DNA from: Flavobacteriales bacterium
GTDB lineage: Bacteria; Bacteroidota; Bacteroidia; Flavobacteriales_E; Vicingaceae
Assembly: GCA_015075325.1 (NCBI GenBank)
Contig: JABTUP010000010.1
Coordinates: 1-64,000 of the forward strand
Length of the DNA: 64,000 bases
Reading direction: 5' to 3'
Below the pieces are notes generated by a model. That model saw only the letters and a program-made list of their open reading frames with translations. It did no database searches and was not told the origin of the DNA. The position numbers and the translations under genes were made by a program. Shown here piece by piece: positions 1 through 10,600 of this stretch (positions are counted from its first letter, which is position 1; each line of letters begins with the position of its first letter).

Positions 1-1389
1 CACTATGCCTGGATTTGCTCTAACAATTGTTTTAAGTGTTATGGCATCGCAAGTAAAAAAGTCGAACATGGTTTGATTTTCATGTCTAAATTTTTCTACA
101 TCTTCATACAATGAAGCAGTTAACCCAATAAAATAATGACCTTCCAAATTACTTTGGTCGACAAAAGTATTAATCTTTTTAAATGTTGAAAGCTTTGTTT
201 TGTTTATGTCGTAAGCAACCAACACAAAAAGATATCCTTCTTCGTTTAAATAATCTTGTGCATAATCGTTTCCATCGTCAGCAATAATAGTAAAATCGGT
301 AATGGTAGGGTGTTCTCCAGCCTTGATTAATTTGGTGGTTCTGTCAGCAAATTCATAATTAGGATTATCCCAAGGATAATTTTTTTCGGTAAATTCTTCT
401 ACTACTCCAGTTGTTTTGTTTTTGTAAAAGAAAATGTTCTCAAAAACATCTGGTTGAGCTCCAGGAGGCAATGTCATTTGCTCAGGAATACTTTTACCAA
501 TTGCATAAGGACGATAATCTTTTATTGGCAAATGAATAATGGTGTAATAGATAAAAACTGATGCTAATATAGTAATGTAAGTAATTGGAATAAATTGAGT
601 TGCAACCGATTTAATAAAGTATTTTGACAATAAATACCCCACAAAACCAACTGCTGTAAATAGTAATGGGAAATACCAACTAAACACCCATGAATAAAAT
701 CCAACCATTGCAAACGCTGGAATTAGAATAAAAGCATCATCACGCAAGGTGTTTATTTTAATTTTATGGCGTTGAAAAAACACAGGAATAATCAATACCA
801 TTAAGATTAAATCTTTTACAAATGATTCCCAAGGTGTTAAACTTCTACCTAATGACCCTTTCATTGCATCGCCAAAACAACCGCAGTCGGTAACACATTG
901 TACTGGCAACTTTTCGTTAAATACAATATTGTTTCCTTTTTCTTCAGCAATCGAAATTTGGGTATTCGACTCCATTTTTTCCAGCATTTTTTGGTGTTCG
1001 GGAGAATCTTTTACCACTTCTGTTAGTTGATTGTAAGTAGCTGCGGTGTCGCAAGTTGCTGTGTGTAAAGTTAAAAAGAAGAAAATTATGGTTAACCCCA
1101 GTAATGAATATACAGTGATTTTAATTCGTGTGGCAAACAACACGGTAAACCCTAAGATAATTTCTAATGCACACAATACCACTGCAAAAGCAAGTGCATA
1201 TTCTGCTAAAAACTCCAACGTAAACGAATCCCAACCCAATAGGTTTCTAACACGATAAGCCAATGCTCCGTTTTCAAAATATTCTTCTAGTTTGTAACTA
1301 AAACCAAGCGGGTCGTTAGCCTTAATTAAACCTGAAACAATAAACAGCGAGCCTACTAAAATCCTAGATATGTTTGCAATCCATTTCAT
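1..1389 (-). CDS. DoxX / BT_3928-family membrane protein (partial)
   Basis: Starts at an ATG at 1389 (MKWIANISRILVGSLFIVSG) and stays open to base 1, so the C-terminus lies outside the window. The N-terminal half has four hydrophobic segments of DoxX type, with the typical SGLIKANDPLGFSYKLEEYF start. After a polar insert carrying CVTDCGCFGD there are further membrane segments, then a soluble C-terminal part that looks like a redox or bacterioferritin-comigratory-type domain. This matches the Bacteroidota BT_3928 family in arrangement; its function is not established. It is 68 bases downstream of the DUF1599 gene and transcribed in the same direction. That order (DUF1599, then BT_3928-like) is conserved in Bacteroidota, where triose-phosphate isomerase often comes next. 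Family assignment is from memory of the family, not from a search. Confidence 0.85.
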   Translation of the reverse strand, partial: MKWIANISRILVGSLFIVSGLIKANDPLGFSYKLEEYFENGALAYRVRNLLGWDSFTLEFLAEYALAFAVVLCALEIILGFTVLFATRIKITVYSLLGLTIIFFFLTLHTATCDTAATYNQLTEVVKDSPEHQKMLEKMESNTQISIAEEKGNNIVFNEKLPVQCVTDCGCFGDAMKGSLGRSLTPWESFVKDLILMVLIIPVFFQRHKIKINTLRDDAFILIPAFAMVGFYSWVFSWYFPLLFTAVGFVGYLLSKYFIKSVATQFIPITYITILASVFIYYTIIHLPIKDYRPYAIGKSIPEQMTLPPGAQPDVFENIFFYKNKTTGVVEEFTEKNYPWDNPNYEFADRTTKLIKAGEHPTITDFTIIADDGNDYAQDYLNEEGYLFVLVAYDINKTKLSTFKKINTFVDQSNLEGHYFIGLTASLYEDVEKFRHENQTMFDFFTCDAITLKTIVRANPGIV

Positions 1390-1457
1390 CTTATTGTTGT
1401 TTAAAAAAAATCTAAATTAATTTCTAAACTTACTCGAATTGTTGGTTTAACACTATT

Positions 1458-2000
1458 TTAACTATTATGTTCAATTTTAATCATGGCAAAAACAGCATAA
1501 TTAATCATGTCTAAATAATTTGCATCAATACCTTCCGATATTAATGTCTTTCCTTTGTTGTCTTCTATTTGTCTAGTTCGCAACAGTTTCATTAAAATCA
1601 AATCGGTAAGCGAACTCAAACGCATATCACGCCAAGCCTCATCGTAATCGTGGTTTTTGTTTTCCATCAAGCTTTTTGCTTGTAAAAAATACTTGTCGTA
1701 CAAATGTTTTGCCTCGTCAAATTTCAATTCGGTATTTTCATTGTAACCCAATTCCAACTGCACTAATCCCATAATACAATAATTTATTATGCCAATGTAG
1801 TCTTCACGAATACCTTCATCTACTTTGCTAAACCCTTTCTCTTCAATACTTCTGATACGTTTTGCTTTAATAAAAATTTGGTCAGTAATTGAACTTGGAC
1901 GTAGAATTCTCCACGCACTACCATAATCTTTCATTTTTTTTGTAAAAATGTCGCTACAAATCTTTATTATTGAATCGTATTGTTTTGAAGTAGTATTCAT
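1458..2000 (-). CDS. DUF1599 domain protein
   Basis: This 180-residue protein contains two copies of a similar segment: KKMKDYGSAWRILRPSSITD near residue 22 and KNHDYDEAWRDMRLSSLTD near residue 115. Each is followed by a helix with R(S/T)RxIE and a YxxxINYxxxx motif. This is the DUF1599 duplication, also called nucleotide-modification-associated domain 1. Predicted roles in nucleotide or base modification are inferred in the literature from gene context; no catalytic function is shown here. The gene is divergent from folP with only 19 bases between the two starts, so the promoters must overlap. It probably shares a transcript with the DoxX-type gene downstream of it. Confidence 0.85.
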   Translation of the reverse strand: MNTTSKQYDSIIKICSDIFTKKMKDYGSAWRILRPSSITDQIFIKAKRIRSIEEKGFSKVDEGIREDYIGIINYCIMGLVQLELGYNENTELKFDEAKHLYDKYFLQAKSLMENKNHDYDEAWRDMRLSSLTDLILMKLLRTRQIEDNKGKTLISEGIDANYLDMINYAVFAMIKIEHNS

Positions 2001-2019
2001 TAAATCTATAATCTAAAAT

Positions 2020-2892
2020 ATGTCCATTAAAGAAACCGTGCAAGATACATTTTTTTTGAAAAAAAAATCAATTAATTGCGACGGGAAAATTGTAAATTTA
2101 GACGAACCCCTTGTTATGGGGATATTAAATGCAACTCCTGACTCTTTTTTTGATGGAGGCAAACATACCGATGAAAAAAACATCATAGCTTTTGTTAAAC
2201 AACAATTAGCTGATGGTGCTGCAATTATTGATGTTGGAGGTTATTCGTCGCGACAAGGAGCAGCCGAAGTATCGGAAAAAGAAGAACTAAATCGCGTAAT
2301 TCCTGTAATACGATTGTTAAAACAAGAATTTAAAGACATTGTACTTTCTATCGATACGTTTAGAAGCCAAGTAGCACAAGAAGCCGTAAAACATGGTGCT
2401 GCCATTATCAATGATATTTCGGCTGGAGAACTAGATAGTAAGATGTTTGATGTGGTTGCGGAACTTCGTGTGCCTTATATTATGATGCACATGCAAGGCA
2501 CTCCTCAAACCATGCAAAAAAATCCGACTTACCAAAATGTTACCAAAGAAGTGATGAACTACTTCGCTGAAAAAGTAAATGTGTTGCACCAAAAAGGAGT
2601 AAACGACATTATTATAGACCCGGGTTTTGGGTTTGGTAAAACCATTGAACACAACTACCAATTGCTGCGAGAGTTGAACCATTTTTCAATTTTTGAATTG
2701 CCTGTGTTGGTTGGGGTTTCGCGAAAATCGATGATAACCAAAGCGTTAAACATCAGCTCGAAAGAGGCTTTAAACGGAACAACCATACTAAATACGTTGG
2801 CTTTAACTAAAGGAGCAAACATTTTACGTGTACACGATGTAAAAGAAGCCGACGAAGTGGTAAAGCTTTTTAAATTGATGGAAAAAAGTTAG
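2020..2892 (+). CDS. folP: Dihydropteroate synthase
   Basis: This 290-residue enzyme joins p-aminobenzoate to 6-hydroxymethyl-dihydropterin diphosphate to make dihydropteroate in folate synthesis, the target of sulfonamides. Family motifs occur in order: MGILNATPDSFFDGG (pterin loop) near residue 33, DVGGYSSRQGA near 70, SIDTFRS near 110, INDISAGE near 130, MHMQGTP near 155, DPGFGFGKT near 200 and GVSRKSM near 236. Length is normal and all motifs look intact. The partner gene folK (the preceding step) is far away at 63000. In many Bacteroidota folP is followed by a diadenylate cyclase gene; here the next gene is a convergent hypothetical, so that linkage is missing. Confidence 0.96.
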   Translation: MSIKETVQDTFFLKKKSINCDGKIVNLDEPLVMGILNATPDSFFDGGKHTDEKNIIAFVKQQLADGAAIIDVGGYSSRQGAAEVSEKEELNRVIPVIRLLKQEFKDIVLSIDTFRSQVAQEAVKHGAAIINDISAGELDSKMFDVVAELRVPYIMMHMQGTPQTMQKNPTYQNVTKEVMNYFAEKVNVLHQKGVNDIIIDPGFGFGKTIEHNYQLLRELNHFSIFELPVLVGVSRKSMITKALNISSKEALNGTTILNTLALTKGANILRVHDVKEADEVVKLFKLMEKS

Positions 2893-2938
2893 TAAACTAG
2901 CTAGAAGAAAATGGTTTGTAAAGTTGTTTTGGAGAGTA

Positions 2939-3451
2939 TTAATTAATAAGTTTAATTACATCTTTTTCAACAATCTCAACTAAATGCTTAATTATAGTTT
3001 TGTCTAAAACCCCACTAATTAACATCTCAAAAGATTTGCCTTTTAAAACTTGACTCCATGTCTTTTTTCCTAAGTGATACATTTCTTTCAAATCATTGAT
3101 TTCTTTAATCAAATCATCATAAATTAATTCCTGACCATTTCTTAATTTTTCAATTTCAAATAGGATTTTATCTAGTCTATCATTATTTTCATCCTGCTCT
3201 TGATAAGTAAAAAAATCAGTTGAGTTTATTTCTAATTCTGAGATATGTTTGTCTAAATAATAGTTTAATAGCTTAAATTGTTTTGAATAATTACAATTAT
3301 CCCTTTTACAGGATTTAAAATGTAACTCAAATACCTCTTTAGCATGATCTTTAAATATGTTAAAGAAGATTAATCTATCATTATCATTTTTTAAATCATA
3401 TGATTTATGTAGGGCTTCATCAGCTAAATTTTTTCCCACTTTCCCCTTCAT
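2939..3451 (-). CDS. Hypothetical protein, probably N-terminally frameshifted
   Basis: No family is recognised. The product is charged and helical, with a CKRDNCN cysteine pair near residue 50 and a long helix around residues 80-125. The in-frame starts (ATG at 3451 or TTG at 3454) sit in sequence with no clear upstream signal. A better-placed ATG at 3500 opens another frame (MNVVKEIAKDFIRDNFDEGE) that reaches a run of six A (complement of 3429-3434) and then stops. Removing one A would join the two frames into a protein of about 186 residues. Either the gene is frameshifted, or the homopolymer length is a sequencing error. Low GC and lack of recognisable relatives fit an accessory gene. Confidence 0.55.
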   Translation of the reverse strand: MKGKVGKNLADEALHKSYDLKNDNDRLIFFNIFKDHAKEVFELHFKSCKRDNCNYSKQFKLLNYYLDKHISELEINSTDFFTYQEQDENNDRLDKILFEIEKLRNGQELIYDDLIKEINDLKEMYHLGKKTWSQVLKGKSFEMLISGVLDKTIIKHLVEIVEKDVIKLIN

Positions 3452-3500
3452 CAAAATTATCTCTAATAAAATCCTTAGCTATCTCTTTTACAACATTCAT
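3429..3500 (-). other. Likely out-of-frame 5' end of the hypothetical gene
   Basis: From the ATG at 3500 the leftward frame encodes about 26 residues (MNVVKEIAKDFIRDNFDEGE, then SGKKFS and a stop). The A6 run at 3429-3434 is where this frame and the downstream 170-residue frame can be joined by deleting one base. The joined reading would go ESGKNLADEAL without interruption. Confidence 0.45.
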
Positions 3501-3511
3501 TAAATATATTT

Positions 3512-4324
3512 TTAATCCACCGCCTTAACAAAATACGATTCGGCATTGGGTAGCCATTCGGTAATGCGTTCAATACGGGTATCGTGGCTTGGGTGTGTGC
3601 TTAAAAACTCTGGTGTTCCTCCACTTCCTCCAGAAGCAGCTTTCATGCGTTCCCAAAATGGAATGGCTTCTTTTGGTTCGTAACCTGCCATAGCCATAAA
3701 CACCATACCTAATTTATCGGCTTCACTTTCGTGGTTACGACCAAATGCAAGCATACCAACACCTGTAGTAACACCGTAAGCACTTAAAAACAAGGCTTGA
3801 GTTTCTGCTGGTTTTTCTTTTAACGCCACAGCTAAACCTGCTGCACCAACAGCTGCAACTATTCCTTGACTCATACGCTCGTTTCCATGTCGGGCAACTG
3901 CGTGTGCAATTTCGTGTCCCATAACCACCGCTAAACCAGCTTCGGTTTTGGTTACTGGCAAAATACCAGTATAAACCACCACCTTGCCGCCAGGCATACA
4001 CCAAGCGTTTATTACATTTTGGTTTACCAAGTTAAATTCCCATTTATACCCTGCAATTTTATTCGACATGTTGTTGTCTTTCATGTATTTTTCTACTGCA
4101 CGAGCAATTCTATTGCCTACTTTACGCACCAATTTAGTGTCTTCAATTTGGTCGGACATGGGCGGGTTTTCACCTAAAAAAGTATTGTATTGAGTTAAGC
4201 TCATGCCCAACAACTGACTTTCTGGCAAAAGGTTCATTTGTCTTCTGCCCGAAATAGGCACTTTGTTGCAAGCTAATACTGTTAAGAAAGCTAATAATAC
4301 TAAACTAAATCTGGTGATTTTCAT
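3512..4324 (-). CDS. M48 family metallopeptidase lipoprotein
   Basis: A 270-residue zinc protease of the M48 (Loi/BepA/Oma1-like) family, anchored as a lipoprotein. The signal peptide ends in a lipobox with Cys19 (FLTVLACN). The catalytic HEIAH motif is at residues 137-141, with the third zinc ligand region ESEAD at 199-203. The N-terminal LPESQLLGMSLTQYNTFL segment is typical of the family. Relatives act in the periplasm or at the outer membrane in quality control of misfolded membrane proteins; the exact substrate here is unknown. The gene follows clpS in the same direction, but a 16-bp-arm palindrome lies between them, so it probably has its own transcript. Confidence 0.92.
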   Translation of the reverse strand: MKITRFSLVLLAFLTVLACNKVPISGRRQMNLLPESQLLGMSLTQYNTFLGENPPMSDQIEDTKLVRKVGNRIARAVEKYMKDNNMSNKIAGYKWEFNLVNQNVINAWCMPGGKVVVYTGILPVTKTEAGLAVVMGHEIAHAVARHGNERMSQGIVAAVGAAGLAVALKEKPAETQALFLSAYGVTTGVGMLAFGRNHESEADKLGMVFMAMAGYEPKEAIPFWERMKAASGGSGGTPEFLSTHPSHDTRIERITEWLPNAESYFVKAVD

Positions 4325-4353
4325 GATGGTTTTTATTTTCTATTTTTATTTAA

Positions 4354-4386
4354 AAATCTTCAAGGTTTTAAAAACCTTGAAGATTT
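4354..4386. repeat. Perfect 16-bp-arm palindrome, likely clpS terminator
   Basis: Arms AAATCTTCAAGGTTTT and AAAACCTTGAAGATTT are separated by one base. It lies between the end of clpS (4393) and the start of the M48 gene (4324). It can form a long hairpin and probably ends the clpS transcript. Palindromes built on CTTCAAGG/CCTTGAAG recur between genes in many Bacteroidota genomes (recalled, not searched), so it may be a dispersed repeat rather than a simple terminator. Confidence 0.7.
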
Positions 4387-4392
4387 AAATTG

Positions 4393-4662
4393 TTAATTAA
4401 TCTCTACCGAAAGTCCGTTTGCTGACAACTTGTTTGAAATCATTTCTAATTCTTTATATGCTCCTTTTTTAACATCGCATTTTCCTTTAAAATGGACTAA
4501 CATAGCACATTGTTCGGCTTGAATAAAATCGTGATTACAATGTTCAACAAGCATTTCAATAACATGCTCAAAAGTATTCACATCGTCGTTAAAAAGGATT
4601 AAATGATGTAATTCTTGTTTTTCGGTTGTTGAACTTGTTTGTTCTAATGTTTGTGTACTCAT
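4393..4662 (-). CDS. clpS: ATP-dependent Clp protease adaptor ClpS
   Basis: An 89-residue adaptor that delivers N-degron substrates to ClpAP/ClpCP. The core HHLILFNDDVNTFEHVIEML starts near residue 19 and holds the NDDxNTF pocket loop. The conserved A.LVHFKGKCDVKKGAY segment around residue 53 corresponds to the usual (V)HxxGKAxVxxGxxE region. The N-terminal 18 residues are a polar tail that, in the family, threads into the Clp pore. The ATG overlaps the TGA of the giant gene upstream by four bases (ATGA), which suggests translational coupling. Length is slightly short but complete. Confidence 0.94.
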   Translation of the reverse strand: MSTQTLEQTSSTTEKQELHHLILFNDDVNTFEHVIEMLVEHCNHDFIQAEQCAMLVHFKGKCDVKKGAYKELEMISNKLSANGLSVEIN

Positions 4663-7600
4663 TTTGCGTTATTTTTTACTAATTCAAGAGCTTCGTTTAC
4701 CTCAATTGGTGTGCCATTTTTAAAGGCAATTACTTTTGGTTTTTTCACTCCTTCTGTTTTCATTTCAATTTGCATATCTAATGCCGAAGGGTAATCGGGA
4801 TAAGAACCAATGGTATAAATGGTTTTATTGTTTTCTTCTTTAATTTTTACTCCTTTGCTGTATATTTTTAAATAAATTGCAGCTTCATCAACTGGCACTT
4901 CTTCTTCATATTCTCCTAATAAAACCTGGAATTCTAAATTTAACTCCTCTCCTACTTGTTTTTGATTGATTGGTGTTTTTGGTTCAGCAACAACAGGTTC
5001 AGGTTGTGTTGTTGGAGTTACGTTTCTATTTTCATTGGTAGTATTTGCCGTTGATACTGAATTAGATGATTTTGGTTCGGTTACATTATTTACTGGCTGT
5101 GAAGAAGTATTGTTTACAGGTTGTGGCTGAGTTGTAGTTGAAGCATTAGTTTTTGGTGTTGCTGCAGCATTATTATCAACAGCAATAAAATTAACTGCAT
5201 CATTAACCGAAACTCTATTACCATTTGCATAAGCAATTACAAAGGCGTCGGTAATTCCTAAAGTTATCACTCGTTCTTTTGCAGCATTTGCGTCAGTTAA
5301 ATTGGTGTAAACTCCCGAAGTATATCTAATCAGTCCGTTTGCAGTACGTTCGCTATTTAATGGTGTTACGTTATTTAATTGGTCGGCTGTAATTGGTTTT
5401 GAGTAAACACCAACTTGAACTGTAAAGAACACACCTTGAATTTTATTTACATCAGTAGAAATTCCATCTTCAACCAATTGAGCATTTGCTTTAGGTTCTG
5501 GTAATTTGTTTGATGTTGTATTTGAAGCATTTGCTTGATTAGAAGCGGTAGATGTTTGGTTTGTTGTTGAAGTTGTTGTTTCGTTTGAAGCAAAATCAGT
5601 ACCTCCAGCCATAGCTCTAGCTTCGTTAATATTAATTCGTTTACCATTATAAAAAGCTACGACAAAAGCATCGGGATAACCAATGGTTCTGATAGCATTT
5701 TTAGCTTCGTTTGCCATATTAAAGGTATTGAACAAACCAGCTGTGTAACGAGTAATTCCATTTCCAGCATCTTCTGCCATAATTGGAGCAAAACCTCTAA
5801 AGTGGTCTTGTGGAATTGGGTTTCTGAATGCTCCTATTTGAACTTTAAACACTAAACCTTCAGGTAATTTTGAAGCTGTTGGTATTTTTTTATCTGCATT
5901 GTAAGCTGGTGCTTTATTAGGTGTTAATACAAATATTTGATCTGTTAACACATCTGGAACTTCGTCAATTTTATTTAATGCTACAGGTTGTGATTTAGTA
6001 GGTGTTTGTTGTGTATTGGTTTTGGGCTGATTAGTTGTTGTATTGCTTGTTTTAGGTTGTTGAGTTGTAGCGTTATTATTTGCTGTAACATTTTCTTCTG
6101 TAGTAGTATTCTCTATTGAATTGTTTAACGATTCTTGTAAATTACTTGAAGTTGATTGATTAGTTGTTGATGAATTGTTTACAGTATTTTCTGCAACAAC
6201 ATTTTCTTCAGTAGTTGAATTTTCGATAGCGTTGTTTAACGGTTCTTGTAAATTGGTTGATTGATTTGTTGTTGGCGACGATTGCGTTGTATTTGAAGTT
6301 GTGTTTTGAGCTACATTCTCTTCATTATTTTCAGCCACATTTTCTTCGTTTGTTGTAGCAGTTGATTTAACAGTTGGTTGCGAATTAGTTGCAGCTGTAG
6401 TTGATGTTGTATTTTCGGCAATATTGTTTTCTACTTCTTCCTCTACTTTATTGGTAACAGGTTCGTTATTTGTTGTTGAAGTTGTAGTTTTTACTGTATT
6501 ATTAGCAGTAATGTTTTCTTCTTCATTTGTTGTTGTATTTGCAACTTTATTCGTGGTTGATACTTCATTTTCAGGTGCTGATGTATTCGAACTATTTTCA
6601 TTCAAAACATTATTTGGCTGTACTTGAGCTGTAGTTGAAGATTCGTTGTTTGCTAAAGCATTAGCTAAGTAATCTTTGTTAATAGATTCAGCTTTTTCAA
6701 TGGTTTTTATTTCTTCCGATTTTGAACTTGAAGCTAAAATTGCATCGGCTTTTTGGGCTGATTCGTTTGCTTTTGCTTGTTTTTCGGTAGCCTGATTATT
6801 GTATTCATTTGCTTTTGTTTCATTATCAGCAATCATGGTTGCTAATTTTTGAATTTGACCTAAAAGTTTAGTTTTTGCAGCCTCATCGGTTGTAGCAGAT
6901 GCCATTTTATTTAAACTTCCGTCTAATATTTTTTGGTCGTTAGCATCTTCTTTGTGGTTGGCAGACTTCACATAATCTACCTCAGCTTCTTTTACCAATC
7001 TTCTCGATTCTTCTTTTGCAGCAGCATATTCAACATATTCTGGCGAAGCTTTAATGGTTTCTATTTCTTGAGGAGTTAATCGTGCAATTAATTGTTCTTC
7101 TTCTGCTGTTAACCCTTCAATTTCTAAACTTGAAGAAGAATTGGTTGTTATAGCATTGTTTGAAGTTGAGCTCATTTGGTTTTGAGCCGATGCAATAGCC
7201 ACATCAGCTGGTTGGTTGCTGTACAATTCTATTGCTTTACGTTGTTTTTCAATAGCTGTCAATTCTAATTCTTTAGCTTTTGCCATGCTGCTCTGTTTTG
7301 CACTATTTGTTTGTGCATTTTGAGCTTTTTCTCTTTCTTCTTGTGCTTTATCAAAATAAGTGTTCGATTCCTCTTCAGTTAATTCAGCAATGGTTGCATT
7401 GTTGCCTGTTGTTGAAGAATTTTGTTTCACTTTTGAAAGTGCTGCTTGGTTGTTGTAGTATTCAGCTTTGTTCGATTTTTCGATTGCTTTAGCTATTTCT
7501 AATTCTTTGTTTTCAGCTTGTGTTTTTAAATCAGTTGCTTCCGCTAACAATTGTTGTTTTTGGGTTTCATTTTTTATGGTTGCTGCTTGAGTAGTTTTTT

Positions 7601-10600
7601 GTTCAGCTTGCAAATTCAATTGTTTAACTTCTTCTTGTAAAGTTGTAACTTGAGCTATTTCTTTTTTAGCTTGTTCTGAAGTATAGTTATAACCTGCATC
7701 TACAAGTTGTGTAGTTTCTGCTGTTGATGAAACCGAATTATTTATTGGAGCGACATTGGTTGAAGAATTGGTTGAAACATCAGTTTTGTTGGTGTTTGAT
7801 TTTGGCGTATTAGTTGAAGCCAACATGTTTTCTTGTTGTATTCGAACAGTTTGAATTTCAGAAAGTTGTTCAACTAAGGACGATTTTTCGGATTTCAATT
7901 CAGCAATTCTTCGAGCAATTTCTGATTTTTCTGATTCGTTAGCGGTAGTTAATTTTTCGTTTCGATAAGCAATTTCCTGATCAACAGCGTTTATCCAATT
8001 TTGAGTAATTTTTTCTTTTTCTCTGCTCGAAGTTAAAGGGTCAACAATATTATCTGCCTTACTAAATTGGTTATTGTAGTCGGTTGAATAATCGGCAACT
8101 TCACCGTTTGGCAAAATAATATTTTCATCGTACTGGTTATTTACAGTATTACTCGATGTAGTATTTGTTGTCGTAACATTTGTCGATGTTGTATTTGATG
8201 AAGTTGTATTTGCTTGTGCTAATTCGTTTTGTTCTAACTCTGGCAACTTATCGGTGTACAAAGCAATGTATTCTTCGTTGCTTTTTATTTGGTCGTTTAG
8301 TTCAGTTATTCTGTTTTCAATAGCAACTTTATCGTCGCCTTGAGCATCGTTTAACTCAATTTTTTTCAATAACAATTCCTGTTCATTTGCATTTTTCCAA
8401 TTTTCATAAACAGCAATTTTGTCTTTTATTACAACTGGACTGCTTTCTTTTTCATCCAATTGAGCCAATTCGTTTTCGTAAGTTGAAGCGTAATCAACTA
8501 TATTTCCGTCAGCATCAGTAATGCTTTGGTTTGATGATTTGTTTTCAACATTAGCATTGGTTTTTGGTTGATTAACAGCCAAGTTATCATCCGATGTTTT
8601 TTGTTCTTCAGCCAATAACAATAATCGTTCTGCTTCTTTTTCTTTTTCAGCTTTTAAACTGTTTAGTACTTCAATTCTGCTTTTGTGTTTTGTTTTTTCG
8701 TTCAAAGTAGTTGAAGATGCGAGTTGTTTTTCTCTAATTTCAATTTCTTCGTCAATATCAGCAATCCATTCTTGGTTAATTTTTGCCATTTCAAGCGACT
8801 TTTGGTATTCACTTGTATTTTGCTGAGCATCAACAATTTTTGAACTGTGTTTAGAATTGTAATCCATTATTTTACCTTCATCAGAAATAATACTGTATTC
8901 TGATTTGTGTTCAGCTAAAACAAATGTTTCTGAAGTTTTTGGAGCAGTTGTTTCTGTTTCAGCTGAAGGATATAATCCAACTAAGCCTTGTTGCTCAAAA
9001 TAAGCAATATCATTATTTAAAGCTGTTTTATCTGTTGCTTTTGTAACAGTTAATTTATTTACTGAATTAATAGATTCGATAACATTACTTGAGGTATTGT
9101 AATTGTTTTTAATTTCTGCCAATTCAGCAGCTATTTTTTTCTCGTTATCTACAGCAACTCCTAAATCATATTTAGCATCTTCTAAATCAACAGTTAGAGC
9201 GTTAACTTCTCCTTGTAAAGCTTCTTTATCGGCTTTTTTAGATGTTTTACTGATTTTATCTTTTAATGCATCAATTTGTTCAACTAATTCAGTTTGTCGG
9301 TTGTTTAATTCAATGGCATTATTTCTTACCTTGGTATATTCAGCTTCTTTATCAGCAAGTTTGTTTTCAATAAGTTCTTTTTCTTTATCTAAAGCCGATT
9401 CTTTGTGGTAAGTAGCACTCGAAATTTCGTTGAGTTGAACATAGGCTTTTTCTGCTTCACTTCTATTTCCAGCATTTATTTTACTTACAACTGTAGAGCT
9501 TAATTCGGCAGATTTTTTAACATCACTTTCTCTTTCGGTAGCTTCGTTTTCTAATGTTTTTGCCATGTTTAATGAAGCTACAGCCTCATTTACCAATTTT
9601 GCTGCATCAAATTTTAATCGCTCTGCTTCAACCAATAAATTTTGTTTTTCACTTTCATTTACACTTTCATTGGCAAGTTTTCGTTTTTGTTCCGATTGGT
9701 TAAACAGTTTTTTTGCTTCTGCGGATTTTTGTGCAGCTAAATCATACGAATAATTTGCTTGATTTTTCGAAACTTTAGCATTATCAGCTAATGTTGTAGA
9801 ATTTTTAACTGCTTCAGTAGAAAGTTCAGCATTATTTAGGTTTGCAACAGCATTAATTGTGCTTAACTTGGTGGTATTAAAATTATCAGCAGACAACTCT
9901 TCTTCTGATAAATTAACATCCATTTTTGCTTTGGTCTTTAATAAATTCTGAACAATTAAAGGATCTGTAATTTCAAATTCATCCGATTCGTCGAACAAGT
10001 TTTTAACCACTAATTTTTCACTACTACCCTCTCCTACTAAACGCAACTCCTGTTTAAGAGCTCTAAAACCATCAATTGTTGGCAATTCAATGATTGCTGA
10101 ATGCACGGGTGCCGAATTGGTGGTTTCTACTAACAATTTAAATTTTCCGCCATTACCAGGAAAAACAAGAAGATATTCTCCTGATTCTCTGTTGGTTGTA
10201 TACACTCCATATTTTCTATCTTTCTCTACATCTAAAATGGAAATGGTTGCCGATTTCATGTTAGGGTTTGATTCGGCTAAGAAAAACCCTTTAATTATGG
10301 TGTTTTCAGAAGGTTGTCTATCAACCTGAACTTTATAAACAGTTAATTCACCTAGTTTACTAGCTCTTGATGAAGCAAAATATGCCAGTTCATTGTCAAT
10401 ATCAGAAATAAACAAAATATCATCATCGGGTGTATTAATTGGAAAATCTAAATTTTCAGGTAACGACCATTTTCCAGTCGATTGGTCGAATGTAGATTTA
10501 AAAATATCATATCCACCCATACTATTGTAGCCTTTAGAGCTAAAGTACAGCGTTTTTCCATCGGGGTGAAGAAAAGGATAATCGTCATCAAAATTAGTGT

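Noticed and set aside
1046-1258. Rightward 70-codon ORF
   Set aside because: Lies antisense to the intact DoxX-type gene and has no signal or family features.
6000-6650. Low-complexity Asn/Thr region as a nucleotide repeat or assembly fault
   Set aside because: It stays in one open frame with varied codons and joins recognisable domains on both sides, so it is a real protein linker.
7845-8905. Three modules as an SMC or myosin-like motor
   Set aside because: There is no ATPase head or Walker motif; only coiled-coil repeats are present.
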